From: Apostichopus japonicus
Taxonomy: Eukaryota > Echinodermata > Holothuroidea > Aspidochirotida > Stichopodidae
NCBI RefSeq assembly: GCF_037975245.1
Contig: NC_092583.1
Location: forward strand, 7,267,264 to 7,331,263
Length of the DNA: 64,000 nt
Reading direction: 5' to 3'
The position numbers were made by a program, and so were the translations under genes. Positions 1-11,869 of this stretch are shown one piece after another; position 1 is the first letter of the stretch; each line of letters begins with the position of its first letter. Under the pieces are notes generated by a model that made no database searches, was not told where the DNA came from, and worked only from the letters and a program-made list of their open reading frames with translations.

Positions 1-138
1 CAAAAAGGGTTATGGGCGAATATGTTTGCCAAAGTAAAATCTATAATCAAGGTCTTCATGAGAACCGTATGATCTCTGTACTTAAATGAGTTTACCCCAG
101 CCACATATATATAAATCTGGATGTAACACACTCAGAAA

Positions 139-1177
139 CAGTGGCGTCACCAGACTTTTCAGTCTGGGGGCACAGGGGGGCACCAGCATTTGATCGGGGG
201 GACACTTAGGTGGATACGGATCGCCGTCCTGGGGGAGGGGTCTAAGGGGAGGGGATACCCCCTCCCCTTTGTAAAATTTTCGCATACGGAGGATGGGCTA
301 GATGCAAATTGGTGCCACATTTGATGCTGAATTCGATCTGATGATATCTCCAGAAATTGCTATTTTTGAGGTAATGATTTTAACAACGCGCAGAATTTTG
401 CAGAGGATATGAACCACATGCTGTCGATATTATGCCTAACCCTATCAATAGAACCTACATTTGTTGAATTAATGTGTGCATGACCCCCGACTCCTTTCTT
501 GTCCTTCTCGTTTTCTCCCATTATCTATTAAGATGCAACAGGTTCCAGCATCGTTATTTTTGGCTCCTATCAGAGATCTCACCATGCAATCCAAAGTTTG
601 ATCACACATCGTGCATGGCTCAGTATGCAGGTGTGAACATTCGCCATTTGTTCCTACAAGCATCTGACCTCAAATGACCTCTGTACCCCCTACACAACAG
701 GGTCAATATATGGGTCCACAAATATAGGCAAGTATGGTGCCTGCGGACCCTCACATTCTCACATTTCGTCAGCTCCTAACCTGTCAACCTCAGACCAAGG
801 CAACATACGCAGTACCCTCCCTTCTCACAGGCATGTAGCTCGCGAAGCGGACGTGTATAGCCGCTGGTATGGCGTGGGCACTGACACATTCAATGGAAAT
901 ATCGACATCTGTTGTGATGGCGCGGGTTACGACTTCGATACCCGACGGTCAAGGATAAACTTTTTCATTTTTTTCGCAGCTCATTTGAAGAAAATACGAA
1001 TTACTGTGCTTCTTTGTCCTTATGAAAAACCAACTCAGATGATGAGAGTTGAATATAACAAAATATATATATATTTTTTTTACCAACCCAAATCTCAGAT
1101 GGGGGGCACTCGGGGGGCACTAGGTTTTCCAGGGGGGCACGTGCCCCCCTGCCCCCCCCCCCTTGGCGACGCCACTG
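139..1177. mobile_element. hAT-like non-autonomous DNA transposon, 8-bp TSD
   Basis: The ends are inverted repeats, CAGTGGCGTCACC on the left and the complement of CAGTGGCGTCGCC on the right. They are flanked by a perfect 8-bp target duplication, ctcagaaa, at 131-138 and 1178-1185. The related sequence at 58470-58500 has the uninterrupted target (one ctcagaaa), which confirms the boundaries. There is no transposase; the open frame at 853-1368 has no recognisable domain. The interior has a G-rich module near 220-270 and a C-rich right end. TIR and TSD length fit the hAT superfamily. Confidence 0.88.
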
Positions 1178-2902
1178 CTCAGAAAACATACCAACTATCA
1201 GGGTCTTGTGATGTGCCCCCACCGCTTCTAAACATGTATATTATGTTTAACACTTTGTCAGTTCGACACTGTAGAGTTTCGTTATCTAACAGAACATACC
1301 TTTATTATGCATTTACCGCACTTGAATGGATAATGACGATGTTGAAATTTATTTTCTCTGTGTCATAAAATGCTTCATCTAATTTTTAAACCTCTCCTAA
1401 TTGACATATTGAAGTGGTCTAGCCTTCACTAGTTAATCTATGATCGACTCCCAAATGACCTTAGTTTAGTTGATATAAAGTTGTTTCAGATATACAACAG
1501 ATACCTAGATGTGTTATTTTGTTTTATTAGATAGTGATCACATGAGAACAATAGGAATAGTGCAACATTTAAAGTTTCATAGCAGTTTGATGATTAAACG
1601 CAGGTGAACATTGACACATACCTACAATTATTGTTTCCATCTTCATAAACACTCATCAACACACAGTAGAGAAAGGAGAAACTTTAGTAGTAAATTAGTA
1701 CCAGTGTATTGCTCCAATGATCTCAGGTGAGAACGAAGATCCACCAAAACTAGGAATAGATTAACAAGGAAGACTTCACATTTTGTACAATCATTCCCAC
1801 ACCCATACCCCATACCTGACCTTTAGACAATATGTAGGGTTTGACTTCTGCTAAACGTAAATGAGCTTTTCACCTATACCAAAGTGTGCAGCAAGTTTAC
1901 TACCATGCATATATTATCTTTTTACAGGAAAGTGTTCAAGATGAGGAAATTCGATATTTTGACATTTGGACCTCTGTTGACTTAAAATGACCTTTGATCT
2001 CCACCCAAAATGATCGGGTTCTTGTGCACTACCAGAAGACATATGCCAAATGTGAGCTATGTGATGAAACGTTTCTTGGGTTATCGTGTTTACAATTTTT
2101 GTGTTTATAAGGCATAACAGATTGTGACATTTGATGACCCCAAAATGACCTTTGACCTTCACCACAGACAATAAGGTTCTTGTACTCATTGTAGGGAAGC
2201 CACATGCAAGGATTTGACGTTTTGCCCCCTGGTGACTCTGAAATGAACTCTTGACGGACACCAAATTGTGCAAAAACTGTACACTACATAAGGCTATCCT
2301 ACTATGCATATATGAGTTCCTTGGATGTTCAGATTCTGGAGAATTTGGAGATATTCACATTTTGCCCTCTGCTGAGACCAAATGACATTTGAACTCCACC
2401 CAAACCTATAAGGTCGTTTTACTAATTGTGGGGAAGCCACATGCCGAATACGTTAACTGCTGATGTTACCGATCTTGAGATATTGTGTTTACAATCTAGG
2501 ATGTCACAAAAACACACACACAAATACACCCTCACACACACACACGAACTTGACTGCATAGGTTAACATACACACACGAACTTGACTGTATAGGTTACTT
2601 GCCTTCAGTTGATATAACCAACTGATTTTAGCACAGTTAAATGTACCTATAATCACTTCACACTACATGTAACATTTTCTGAACATATTTCTTATTCATC
2701 GATCTACTTCCGTAAAGCTCAAGATTATGTTGTCACCTTGTAATACCTTCAACATTGGAATATTTTATCATAATTCAACATATTAATGGTCTAGTCACAA
2801 TATTTTCCTAATTTCATAAACACACACTTCTTTTCTACTAAGGGTTTACTGGCTAATAATACAAACTGTTCTATGATCTGTTCTATACTTAATAATACTT
2901 AG

Positions 2903-4844
2903 GCATCTTTCACACTTTCCTGGATCACGCGCCGGGTCTTGCCGGATCGAGGCTACATATACATCCGGCATGATCGTTGGTCCGACCCGGCATGATCCGG
3001 GATGTTCCGTACCTATCTGTGGCAGTCCGTACCGATCCATAGTGGCCTTTCGATCCGTGAATAAGTTTGAACATGTTTAAAAAAAATTCGAGTCCAACCA
3101 CAGATTAAAATCCCGAAGAGGACCATGAGCGGACCAGTAGCAACCCGTAGACGATATTTCGCAACCCCTAGTGGACCCTAGTTCACTCCTAGTAAGCCAT
3201 GATCACGTGATCGGCGATGGACCCACTACGGGTTGGAACGAATTGAAACAAAGAAAAAGAGCACGTGAAGTATTGGTATTGGTATGTCTGCACTCCGGCT
3301 TGACACAACTTGTTATCGGTCGAAACGTGTTGTGACGGGTTGATACGGCTTGGTATAGGTTGTTTCGAATCGAGGTACCCGATGCATGTGTCAAGTAGTG
3401 CGGCTTGCACAACTATTCAATCATATCTGCCTTTCTCCATTGATTAGAGCACATTTCTACGTCACAGCAGTTCCTTTATCCATCAAACAGGAGGGCACCG
3501 CGAGGGAGAGCAAGAGCAAAGTATTAGCCGCTACCACTGGCGGATCCAGGGCCTTTGTTTGGGAGGGGCCAAAGTGGCATTAGAGTGATATGGGGGAGGG
3601 GTCTAAGGGGAGGGGGTGCCCCCCTCCCCTTTGGAAATTTTCTATTGCTGAATGCCCTCAAATGCAATTTGGTGCGACAAAAGTGTACAATGGTGATGTT
3701 AATTTACTTCTAAAAAAAATGTTTCCCAGTTGTAATTTTCTAAAATATTTATAAAACAAAGTTGGGATCATCTTTCTCAAGAAATTTTATTTCTCATAGG
3801 TTATAAATTTCTTACAACCAGCCTGTAACTGCAAAATGGTGTTAAACTGTAAATCCTCATGCTTATATATTTACATAGCTCCCAACTCTTGAGAAGGCAA
3901 ATGCTGGTCCATGCCACGAATCGCCGTCCTGGGGGACAGGTATAAGGGGGTGTCCCCCTCCCCTTTTAATTTTTTTGGAATCCTGGTGATGCCTACATGT
4001 AAAATGGTGGCACTTAGAAAGGCTTTTGCCACCCACAATTTTCTGAGAAATATGCATTTTTTTGGATGTAACATCAATAAATTGAATAGTAGGTGATAAT
4101 TCATTCTTTCCCGTGGCATGAAAATGTTCGCTGCTCGCCCCAATGAAAAGAATTATAGGCTAATTTGAGGTTCAAATGTTGCTGTAAAGGAGGTTTTATA
4201 CTCTATTATGCTAAATGCTAAAGAAATGATGGTTACTAAGTCAAAATTTGATGCAAATTTTTTTTATGTATACTTGACAATTACAATGCGTTTTTTCGGA
4301 CGCTTGTGCGGGTCAGCGGGTTTGGGTGTTAGAATGCGGGTCTAATTCCCGCGAATTGCGGGTCAGTTGGGAGCTCTGCATTTAATTTTAACTGACCAGA
4401 AAACGAAAAAGTTTAGACTAGTCTACCACTGCTATTCCTCTTGATTTTTTTAATTTCCAATCATATGATTTAGCGGATGTTCGGAAACACTTTTTGGCTC
4501 ACCTTTGGGGGGCCATGGCCCCCCATGGCTCCCCTTGGATCCGCCAGTGGCCGCTACAGAGTCATGAGAGGCTGGATCCAACGTTGAATCTAGGCCTGGA
4601 TCCAGATCTGCATCTACTTATGGCGAGGTTTCCAGAGGTCAATGTCAAGGTGTGGGATGAGTAGACCCCGGAAGCTATCCGTAACAATCCTTATATCAAC
4701 CCGTAACAACGCCGTAGTAACCCATACTGGACCCATATGACCCGTAACAACCCGTTCTGGATTAGCAGCATCGCCTTTCCGGAGGCTGACGGATGCCAGT
4801 GCGCTACGGATCGTTCCAAACTATCTGGGAAAATGTGAAAAGGG
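2903..4844. mobile_element. DNA transposon with CCGTA-rich subterminal repeats (copy 1, carrying a nested insertion)
   Basis: Inverted ends share TTTCACACTTTCC (2908-2920 and, complemented, around 4826-4840). The interior is full of short degenerate CCGTA/TACGG motifs (acccgtag, ccgtaccgat, cccgtaacaac). A second copy at 60525-61155 has the same ends and motifs. Copy 1 is longer because a hAT-like element sits inside it (3535-4549). Since both paralogous segments carry it at the same place, it was present before the segment duplicated. No coding capacity is seen; the superfamily is unknown to me. Confidence 0.75.
3535..4549. mobile_element. hAT-like non-autonomous transposon nested in the CCGTA element, 8-bp TSD
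   Basis: Terminal inverted repeats are CACTGGCGGATCC and its complement. They are flanked by a perfect 8-bp duplication, gccgctac, at 3527-3534 and 4550-4557. The element is 1,015 bp, with no convincing transposase frame. It carries two copies of the G-rich module (near 3592-3625 and 3925-3965). It interrupts the CCGTA-type element and is absent from the paralogue at 60525-61155, so it is younger than the duplication. Confidence 0.88.
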
Positions 4845-4937
4845 CTTTACCAATTCTTGCTGATTCAATGCTTTCCTTTTCTGCTTTTAGACCTCTCGTA
4901 AGGTCATGGAATATTTGGCTAAGACAAGTTCTTTAAG

Positions 4938-5164
4938 GATGGTTAGCTCAGTAGTTAACGCCGGTGCCTTTCAATCATAACGTCCCGAATTCGAGTCACT
5001 CCAAGATTAATGTATGTTGTCTAGTTACAGAGTTGTTGACAATTGACGGTAAATATGAATCTAAGAGACTGACTTCGGTCATCTTGCGGCTTTGATAAGC
5101 AAATGATGGCTTCGCGAGTTCCTGCTTGCAGGAGGATCTAAATCACATACAAATACATACATAC
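4938..5164 (+). repeat. tRNA-derived SINE
   Basis: The head resembles a tRNA with an internal Pol III promoter: an A-box-like TTAGCTCAGTAG at about 4943-4954 and a B-box-like GAATTCGAGTC at 4988-4998. An unrelated body of about 150 bp follows, ending in a short tacatac tail. A second copy lies on the other strand at 53650-53886. It occupies a deletion in the decayed coiled-coil exon of the left-edge paralogue. Confidence 0.8.
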
Positions 5165-5869
5165 TTCCAAAAGGAACCGGTCAGGAACGGTGGAACAACT
5201 GTTCTAGAAAAAGGAATGCAGGCCTATCACATTTAAGGACAGACGTTGTGATGATCAATAAGTCCCATATTGCTTCAATCTACTTCAGATTGTGCCATAG
5301 GACATGCAGATTTCCTGTTTTGTTAATTAACTTAAACTATCACTTGTGACTAGAGAATTAGAACAATGCGGTGCAACTTAAGTTTAGTAGAGAACGTTCC
5401 CATCAACAAAGCATTCCGCCATGCGTTACAAACTCTCTGAAAGATCTGTTCTTAAAAGGAATGAATATTTTTACCTGTGGGTGAAAGTAGAGACGTGTAG
5501 GCTAGGTGCATCACTTAAAGATTAATACAATAGGGATTTTGTACTCGTAAAATTTCCCGCCTAGAAGGATTTCGTCAAATTTCCACTTCTTGAAGTTCTT
5601 ACTTTTACATGTGTCATTGTCCTTTATTAATACGTGTAGAGTTAATGTTCATCATTGAACTAAATATCATGCTTGTATAAAATTCTTGAGACAAAAGCTG
5701 TTAATATGTTCATCATTTGACCTCTCCTGTTGGACATCATAAACATTCCCTAATTTCTGAAAATACATATTGTGTTTGCAAATGGTAAATTAAAACTTAA
5801 ATTTACACACAAGTCAGGTAACTTGGTCATTAGTTATCTATAAGCACATGTTATGTTAAGTCTAACCTT

Positions 5870-6840
5870 TTTCTGCTGCTGAAGTAATTCTTCCTTCTCA
5901 TCCTTCAATGTTTTCAGTTCTATTCAGTTGTATTCAATCTATCTAAGAAGTGTTGTCTTTCCTCCTCTGTTGCCTTCCATGTATCTTTGAATTACTGTCT
6001 CTCCTCCCTTGTTGTCTTTAGTCTTCCATTCAGCTGTTGTTCTTCTTCCTCTGTTCCCTTCCAATGTATCTTTCAATTCTTGTCTTTTCTCCTCTGTTGT
6101 ATTTAGTCTTCCATTCAGCTGTTGTCTCTCTTCCTCCTCTGTTGCCTTCAATGTATTTTTCAATCGTTGTCTTTCCTCCTCTGGTGTCTTTAATGCTCCA
6201 ATACAGTTGTTATTCTTCTTCCTCCTCTGTTGTCTTCAATGTATTTTTCAATTATCATCTTTCCTCGTTTGTTGTCTTCAGTCTATCATTCAGCTGTTGT
6301 CTCCCTTCCTCCTCTGTTGCCTTCAATGTATTTTTCAATTGTTGTCCTTCCTCCTCTGGTGTCTTTAGTCTTCCAATGAGTGGTTGTTCTTCTCCATCTG
6401 TTACCTTCAATGTATCTTTCAATTGTTGTCCTTCCTCCTCTGTTGTTTTAGGTCTTCCATTCACCTGTTTCTTCCTCCTCTGTTGTCTTCAATATCTTTT
6501 TCAATTGTTGTCTTTCCTTCTTTCCGTCTTGCCTTCAATGCATATTGACTTGCTGTCTTTTCTCCACTGTTGTCTTTAGTCTTCATCTAACTTGTTGTCT
6601 CATATATTCTGATTCCTTTAGTTTATTACTGAGTTGATGTCTCTCTTCCTCTGTAGCTTGAAGTCTTCCAGTAATTAGATGTTTTTCACATTCTGATATT
6701 GTTAGTTTACCAGTGAGCTGTTGTCCTCTGATGCCTTTAGTCTTCTAATAAGCTGCTGTTTTTCATCGTCTGATTCAGTTAGTTTATGAGAAGAGTTTTT
6801 ACCTTTCGTCTTCCAATGCTTTTAGTACTTGTTTGGTACT
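5870..6840 (-). pseudogene. Tandem heptad-repeat coiled-coil coding array, broken
   Basis: Read on the minus strand, this is a run of 14-15-residue units of the type LKATEEEGRQQLN / LKTTEEERQQLKD, two heptads each, encoded by 42-45-bp DNA repeats. Open pieces lie in different frames (6255-6464 and 5939-6163), and an older, more varied stretch extends to about 6840. The composition (E, Q, K, L) is that of a long parallel coiled coil. It lies just upstream, in gene direction, of the decayed coiled-coil exon at 4851-4925, so it is probably the N-terminal rod of the same duplicated gene. Frame changes and lack of clear splice sites suggest it is not translated here. Confidence 0.55.
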
Positions 6841-6941
6841 AACTTTGAATATGAAATAAACATATAAACTGCAAACATGGCTAAAGAGTGTCTTCCACCG
6901 AAAAGATTTAATGATGCAAATAAATACAGTTCAATGTATAT

Positions 6942-7060
6942 CAGCGACGCAGCCAGGAATTTCAAGGTGGCGGGAGCACATTTTGCGATTGATATGGGGG
7001 AGTGGTGTAAGGGGAGGGGGTGTCCCCTGAGAGAAATTGAGAAATTTTTGAACGATTGAA
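6942..7060. mobile_element. Solo left end of a hAT-like element
   Basis: It begins CAGCGACGCAGCCAGG, the style of the other CAG-type ends in this window, followed about 50 bp later by the shared G-rich module (6996-7020). No matching right end was found before 8000, so it is probably a truncated copy. Confidence 0.45.
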
Positions 7061-8523
7061 GGTCACATTTGAAAACCCGTCCTTAGTGGTACGGACATAA
7101 GGATTTTGCTGCCTCGGGCATTCAATAAGGCTCTTGCGGCATTCGCGGGAAATTTGATCTTCCGTAGCTATTGCCTATGCTCCATTCCTTTCCAATCCGA
7201 CAGACGAAACTCGGTTATGGTATTGTGGATGCCAAAATTTGAAATGCTCGAACGATTAAGTACGAAATTATACCCTTATAACGAAAGAATAGTCGTCTAT
7301 AAAGCATTTTTCACGAAACTTGTAATCCGGTTTACAATTCAAAACAGATATTCTTCACGGCAAACTTCCTTCCCACCTTTATTTTCACTTGAATCTCGTC
7401 AGTTCAACATGGACTGTATCATTACCTGTTGGTGTTAAAAATATACATTGTTATGAATTGAAATATGACAAAGCCATTAAAGAGATTGATATGATATTTA
7501 GTTCCACTGTTTTTAATAAATTATAATTCAATAGTGATTGACATTAATGTATGTAATGATTTAATCGCATTACAGTTAATAAAAGGATTATATAAAAATC
7601 ACTCTCCCCCATAGTTTATCAACATCGAACATGCCAAAAGTAAATGTTACGTCATTTTGTACAGAACTTTCGTGCGTCAGCGGGGGAAAATGTATAGAGC
7701 TAACTTGCGTTACCAGTAGTAGTGGAACCCATCCCTATCCATGAATCATACCAGACTGTGCAACGATATACCCCTTTCGTGATTTGCGAAGTGTGACTCA
7801 AATGGCGAAAACCTCTATCATTTAGGTTTTGTATTGGTAATATGCAGAAGCGGTGGACGTAGCGGGTATTTGGGCACCATGTAAAATAGAAAAGTAAATG
7901 AATTGGAAGATTGTAACAGAAGCTTTCGTCTCTTTCGATGGATGGAGTCAGAAATCGAACATCTCGTTCTCCCATTCAAGACAAGAAAGAAGACTGTTAT
8001 TGAGGTATGTAATGAACTAAGCTAGGCTTTAGTATAGGCTTAGAAAAAATTACGTTAGAGTTATCATGGACTTTCACTAGTTAGGCAAGTGTTGGCATGT
8101 TTTGAATAGACATATGCCTACCAAAGGTTGAAGTAACAACACTGTCAACAGTGCTGCTAGCTCTTGACATTAAATTGGAAAATGAGCCTAGATGTATCTC
8201 TGCTTTCACTCTATTGTGTAGTGCCCAGCCTGTAACTTGTGTAACTAAGGAGGCCTAAAGTACATGTTGATATTAATGAACCTGTAGCCTATATAATATA
8301 AGCCTACAAAAGTCTAGCCAAAATATTGTACAGGGTGTCCTTTCATAATTTGTTCTCTGCATCAAGATAGGTGAATCCATAATCAACTCAGGTATTATGT
8401 GAACATTAGCATACAACATTTTTTTTCCATCAATTGTTGGCTATACATTCTGCTCAATGTTAGTTACCATTGGAACAATTCACTTTCATTTATTTATATG
8501 CACCACTCTGCATCAACAGAGTA
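7061..8523. other. No gene recognised
   Basis: This is AT-rich sequence without a supportable coding exon. One good splice-donor-like site (gag then gtatgt) lies at 8004/8005 and could end a 5' UTR exon of the tensin transcript, but no partner evidence exists. Confidence 0.4.
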
Positions 8524-8930
8524 AAGGCCCGGTCACACTAAAGCAATATTTTATCGGAATACGGTCCAATTTTTCCGATTTTAGGCCGAAGAGTGAGGTT
8601 TGTGGTTGTGAATGTAATGAATGCAGTGGAATATTCGAATACCTACTTCAAATCTGAGGGGTTCTAGAACTGACTACATTCTGAAGTCCCGTCACATCGA
8701 AAAACGATAAAAATCAGAAGAGAAATCGGATAGCTATCCGATAAAAGGAAACGGAGTCAATATCAAAAGTTAGGAGAGGGCTATTCCACAACGGAATGGC
8801 TCAACAGATAGCAAATCAGGTCCTTTATCACTGTGGCTAGAAGACCCGAATGGAAAACAGGCTGTTTCGATTCCTCCGGGAAAATCGGATAGTATTACGA
8901 TAAAAAATCGGTATAGTGTGACTGGGCCTT
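8524..8930. mobile_element. MITE-like DNA element with AAGGCCCRGTCACACTA ends
   Basis: The left end AAGGCCCGGTCACACTA and the right end (complement of AAGGCCCAGTCACACTA) form clear inverted repeats. Similarity continues imperfectly for tens of bases (ATCGGAATACGG against ATCGTAATACTA). The interior is about 400 bp and non-coding. The target duplication is unclear (TA or TTAA-like), so the superfamily is unassigned. Confidence 0.7.
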
Positions 8931-10174
8931 AAAGGTAGAATACAGGGCCATACACTGAAATTGTGAAAACATCCCTCCCTGTACAGCTTGATGCGTGGAT
9001 GCACAGTATATGTTGTAAGTGAAATTACCAATTCATGCCAGAGCTAAATCCAAGTTGTTAAATTATTCTTTCTGCTTTAGCTACTCTGCCCATCTGGAGC
9101 AAGTAGGCTACTATACCTACCCAAACTAGCCTATAAATATATGATTGAGGGAACTTGGGGCAAAAAATGAAGATAAAAGCCCCCAGGAAAACAATTTGAA
9201 CTAGTCGCTGATCAGCCATTATGAAACAACAGTACAGTACTTGAAGGTTGAATACACCCATCGTTCATATTCCTTACTAGAAGAGGTACCTTAAACTATT
9301 AGGATAAAATATTTTGCCACCTGCAATTAGCTCAGCATTTGAAGTGAACTTGCTTTAGTGTGTAATTTACACTTACTACTTCAATTGATCTTAAGACACA
9401 AATAATGAAATTATCAGCATATTTTCCCTTAGCTTCCCATTACAATTTCAAAAAGCTTTCCAGTAAATCCAGTCTTTGTTTGCATTTCACTTATTTTTTC
9501 TTGTACCACAGTCAGTGGATAACCTTAATCACTACTGTGACTGCTTTCTTATATCATTCACATCAAAGATTAACACCTCAGCCAAGGCTTGTATTTAAAG
9601 TTCCTTGGTATTGTTTTTAAGTAAACCAGTTATGGCGTAATTCAACCCTTAATAAACTCTAAAAGTGGTCTATGTGTGTTTAAAATGATTTCTCTTGATT
9701 ACTATCTGAGTATTAATGCTAAATGCTACGGCACCTTGGGTTGTAACCCCCACCCCCCCCCCCCCCCACCATTAGTAGCATGCATAGGAGTCAGAGATGG
9801 TGACTGGTGAGGCAGGACTTGCTTTCTCCTGAGACGTGTTGGTGTCGTCACTGACTGATTGAATTCCCCCAACTTCCCCTAGTCGCCCCCGCCCCATCGG
9901 CTGCCGAAGTGGGGGACCGTAGGTGTCAACTGCAATATTATTATATATTAGTGTTAATTGTTACATTTTCCCCCTCTGGACTGTGACGTGGTTGATAATG
10001 ATAATATACTGTTTTCCTTAATGCAGTGTATGATCCACTTGAGGGGCCTACAGTAGGCTACCTAGCTGCTATATGGCAATATGCTCGAAACTGAAAACTT
10101 ATTCCTCCAGTAGCATTAATGGTGTTTTTTGCTTTATAATAGTGGATAAAATATATTCATTTCTTTCTTTTCAG
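8931..10174. other. Intergenic or intronic, with a C homopolymer tract
   Basis: No coding exon was recognised. A C-rich tract lies near 9750-9770, and a second GC-rich patch near 9865-9925. The stretch ends in the pyrimidine-rich acceptor of the exon at 10175. Confidence 0.5.
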
Positions 10175-10306
10175 AATACTTAAAGAACTGCATCTTTATG
10201 GTTAGAGAAATAAGATGCAGTGTCTACAGACAGGGAAATGATGTTGGTGGATGCGTCAGATGTTAAAGATGTTCCACAACGTGAGCATCCATTGAAAAAC
10301 ACAAAG
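10175..10306 (+). CDS. Probable first coding exon (5' UTR plus 23 codons) upstream of the tensin exons
   Basis: A pyrimidine-rich acceptor (ttctttcttttcag) precedes the exon, and a GTACAG donor follows it at 10307. Within it, an in-frame TAA is followed by two adjacent ATG codons (10238 and 10241) opening 23 codons, MMLVDASDVKDVPQREHPLK and three more residues, up to the donor in phase 0. It lies 1.6 kb upstream of the long tensin exon on the same strand, so it may start a tensin isoform lacking the PTP/C2 head. The join cannot be verified: phase 0 leads into a stop soon after 11870, but the frame of that exon is itself disturbed. Confidence 0.4.
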
Positions 10307-11869
10307 GTACAGTACAGTATAATAGTTTTGTATATATTGTCACCTGGCCACAGTTTACCAATGCGAATAGTGCTTTCATGGAATATTGTCCTATTCATGC
10401 AAACCAACTTACATAGGTGCAATTTTCATAAATGGTACAACTAAAATATCCTACTTTACTGACTGTTTAGCCTCGTGTTTCCATGCAAAATATTTGTTTG
10501 AAATATCTATGAACTGCTCTTTCAATATGTAAAAAGAACAATGTTACAGTCAGCTTGCCAAAAACAAACTTGGTATAGCCATTATGTGTTGTTGGTTTAA
10601 TTGACCTTTGCTAAGGTTTATGAATTCTGAAGTTCCTGTGATGAGAATTCCGAGTCCTACTGATTTTTTTTTAAAATAAACACTGCTCTGAAAGCTATGG
10701 CTACTGTTCAAAATATGGGGCATCTTTCTGTTGTTTTGTTCTCTTTTGTAACACATATACATGTAAGTTATTTTAGTAATTAAAGGTAGTCTGTGTAGGC
10801 CCAAAATTATAGCACTAGAGCTATAATTGCTAATTGCTGGAGGTCTTTTAATTCTCCAAATTGTTCTCAATCATTCTACATGAATACCTGAGATGACAGA
10901 ATGTCCCATTGAGAACAATTTTCTCCAAGGTGGTAATAAAACCAATTTGAGAATTATGACCGAGGTGACAATATTTAAATTTCTGGCATATTTGGGGGCA
11001 ATATTGCATACCTTTAACCTAACTGTGAATTCATGTGGATATGTCAGAGGACTAGGCATTTACAGTATGGGAGATCCCTAGTTGATTTGGCCCATCATCT
11101 GTGGAACGAACTCTGGAGAGTAGCATTTGTAGGTATAATAATTGTGCTGTGAACTTAACACCAAACAAAGGTCAACTTCACAGCCGTCCCCCCTCCCACC
11201 TTTGCCAAGAAGCCTTGAAACTAGTATCAGATAAAAGGGGCATTTTTAAGATATAGCCTCAAATCGTTTGCATTTTGTCTTACTCTGCTTCTATAGTATG
11301 TTATGTAACCTATAGTTGGAATTTGTTGATTGATCGAGACATTTACATTATTCACAACTTTTGATATTTGTTATTTTCCCCATACTTCAGACAATGGTGC
11401 CCAGCATTAGTGTGTGTATTTTTCTTTGTTACTTTTCCTGTTTGTAGCATGTTTCTTTTCGTTCATAGTTGGCTAAATCTAGGGGTTTTGAAAAAAAATT
11501 GTTCTCTTGAATATGGTGATAATTATTACTATCAATGACTTTTGAGACAGTGCCAAATTGGGAGTTACATTTGTCATCATGTTGCACAGACTCTGTGTGG
11601 TAATGCCTTCAGGCATGTATTTGATTTTATTTATGTTGACTTTTCATTTTTTGGATTGACAGATGAAGATAACTACAACGTATTGTATTCCATAACTGAT
11701 TGTAGTAAATTTGAGTGTAACTTTTCAAATTGTAGCAAATAGGAGTGTAATTTTCTCGGATTATAGTCAATTTGAGTGTAATTTTCTAGGATAATAGTAA
11801 ATTTGCCATGTTGACACTCTAAGATGTGCTGATGATCTTCAGTGGTAACTCTTTTAACTCCACCTGCAG

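Larger units (their letters stand above)
85..6850 (-). pseudogene. Decayed paralogous copy of the 5' region of the DED-ZU5-UPA gene
   Basis: From about 85 to 5450 this stretch aligns by eye, in the same order and orientation, with 58430-61785 and then 63932-64000. Anchors are the shared intron text around 1190-1300 and 58480-58580, the TGACCTTTGACC repeats, the CCGTA-rich transposon (2903-4844 against 60525-61155), and the tail of the coiled-coil exon. The remnant of that exon at 4851-4925 still reads LNQQEL next to a GTAAAG donor on the minus strand, but has an in-frame stop. Its other half and the start of the upstream intron are missing, with a SINE in their place. The copy of exon 59474-59558 was not found. 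The 5870-6840 coiled-coil array probably matches upstream exons of the intact gene lying beyond the right edge. Decay and private insertions suggest an old duplicate that is no longer functional. Confidence 0.7.

Noticed and set aside
853-1368. A 171-codon open frame
   Set aside because: It runs through the right half and end of a non-autonomous hAT-like element and into intron-like sequence; no transposase motif.
4938-5010. A tRNA gene
   Set aside because: A- and B-box-like sequences are present, but the cloverleaf is imperfect, a SINE body follows, and a second full-length copy exists at 53650-53886.
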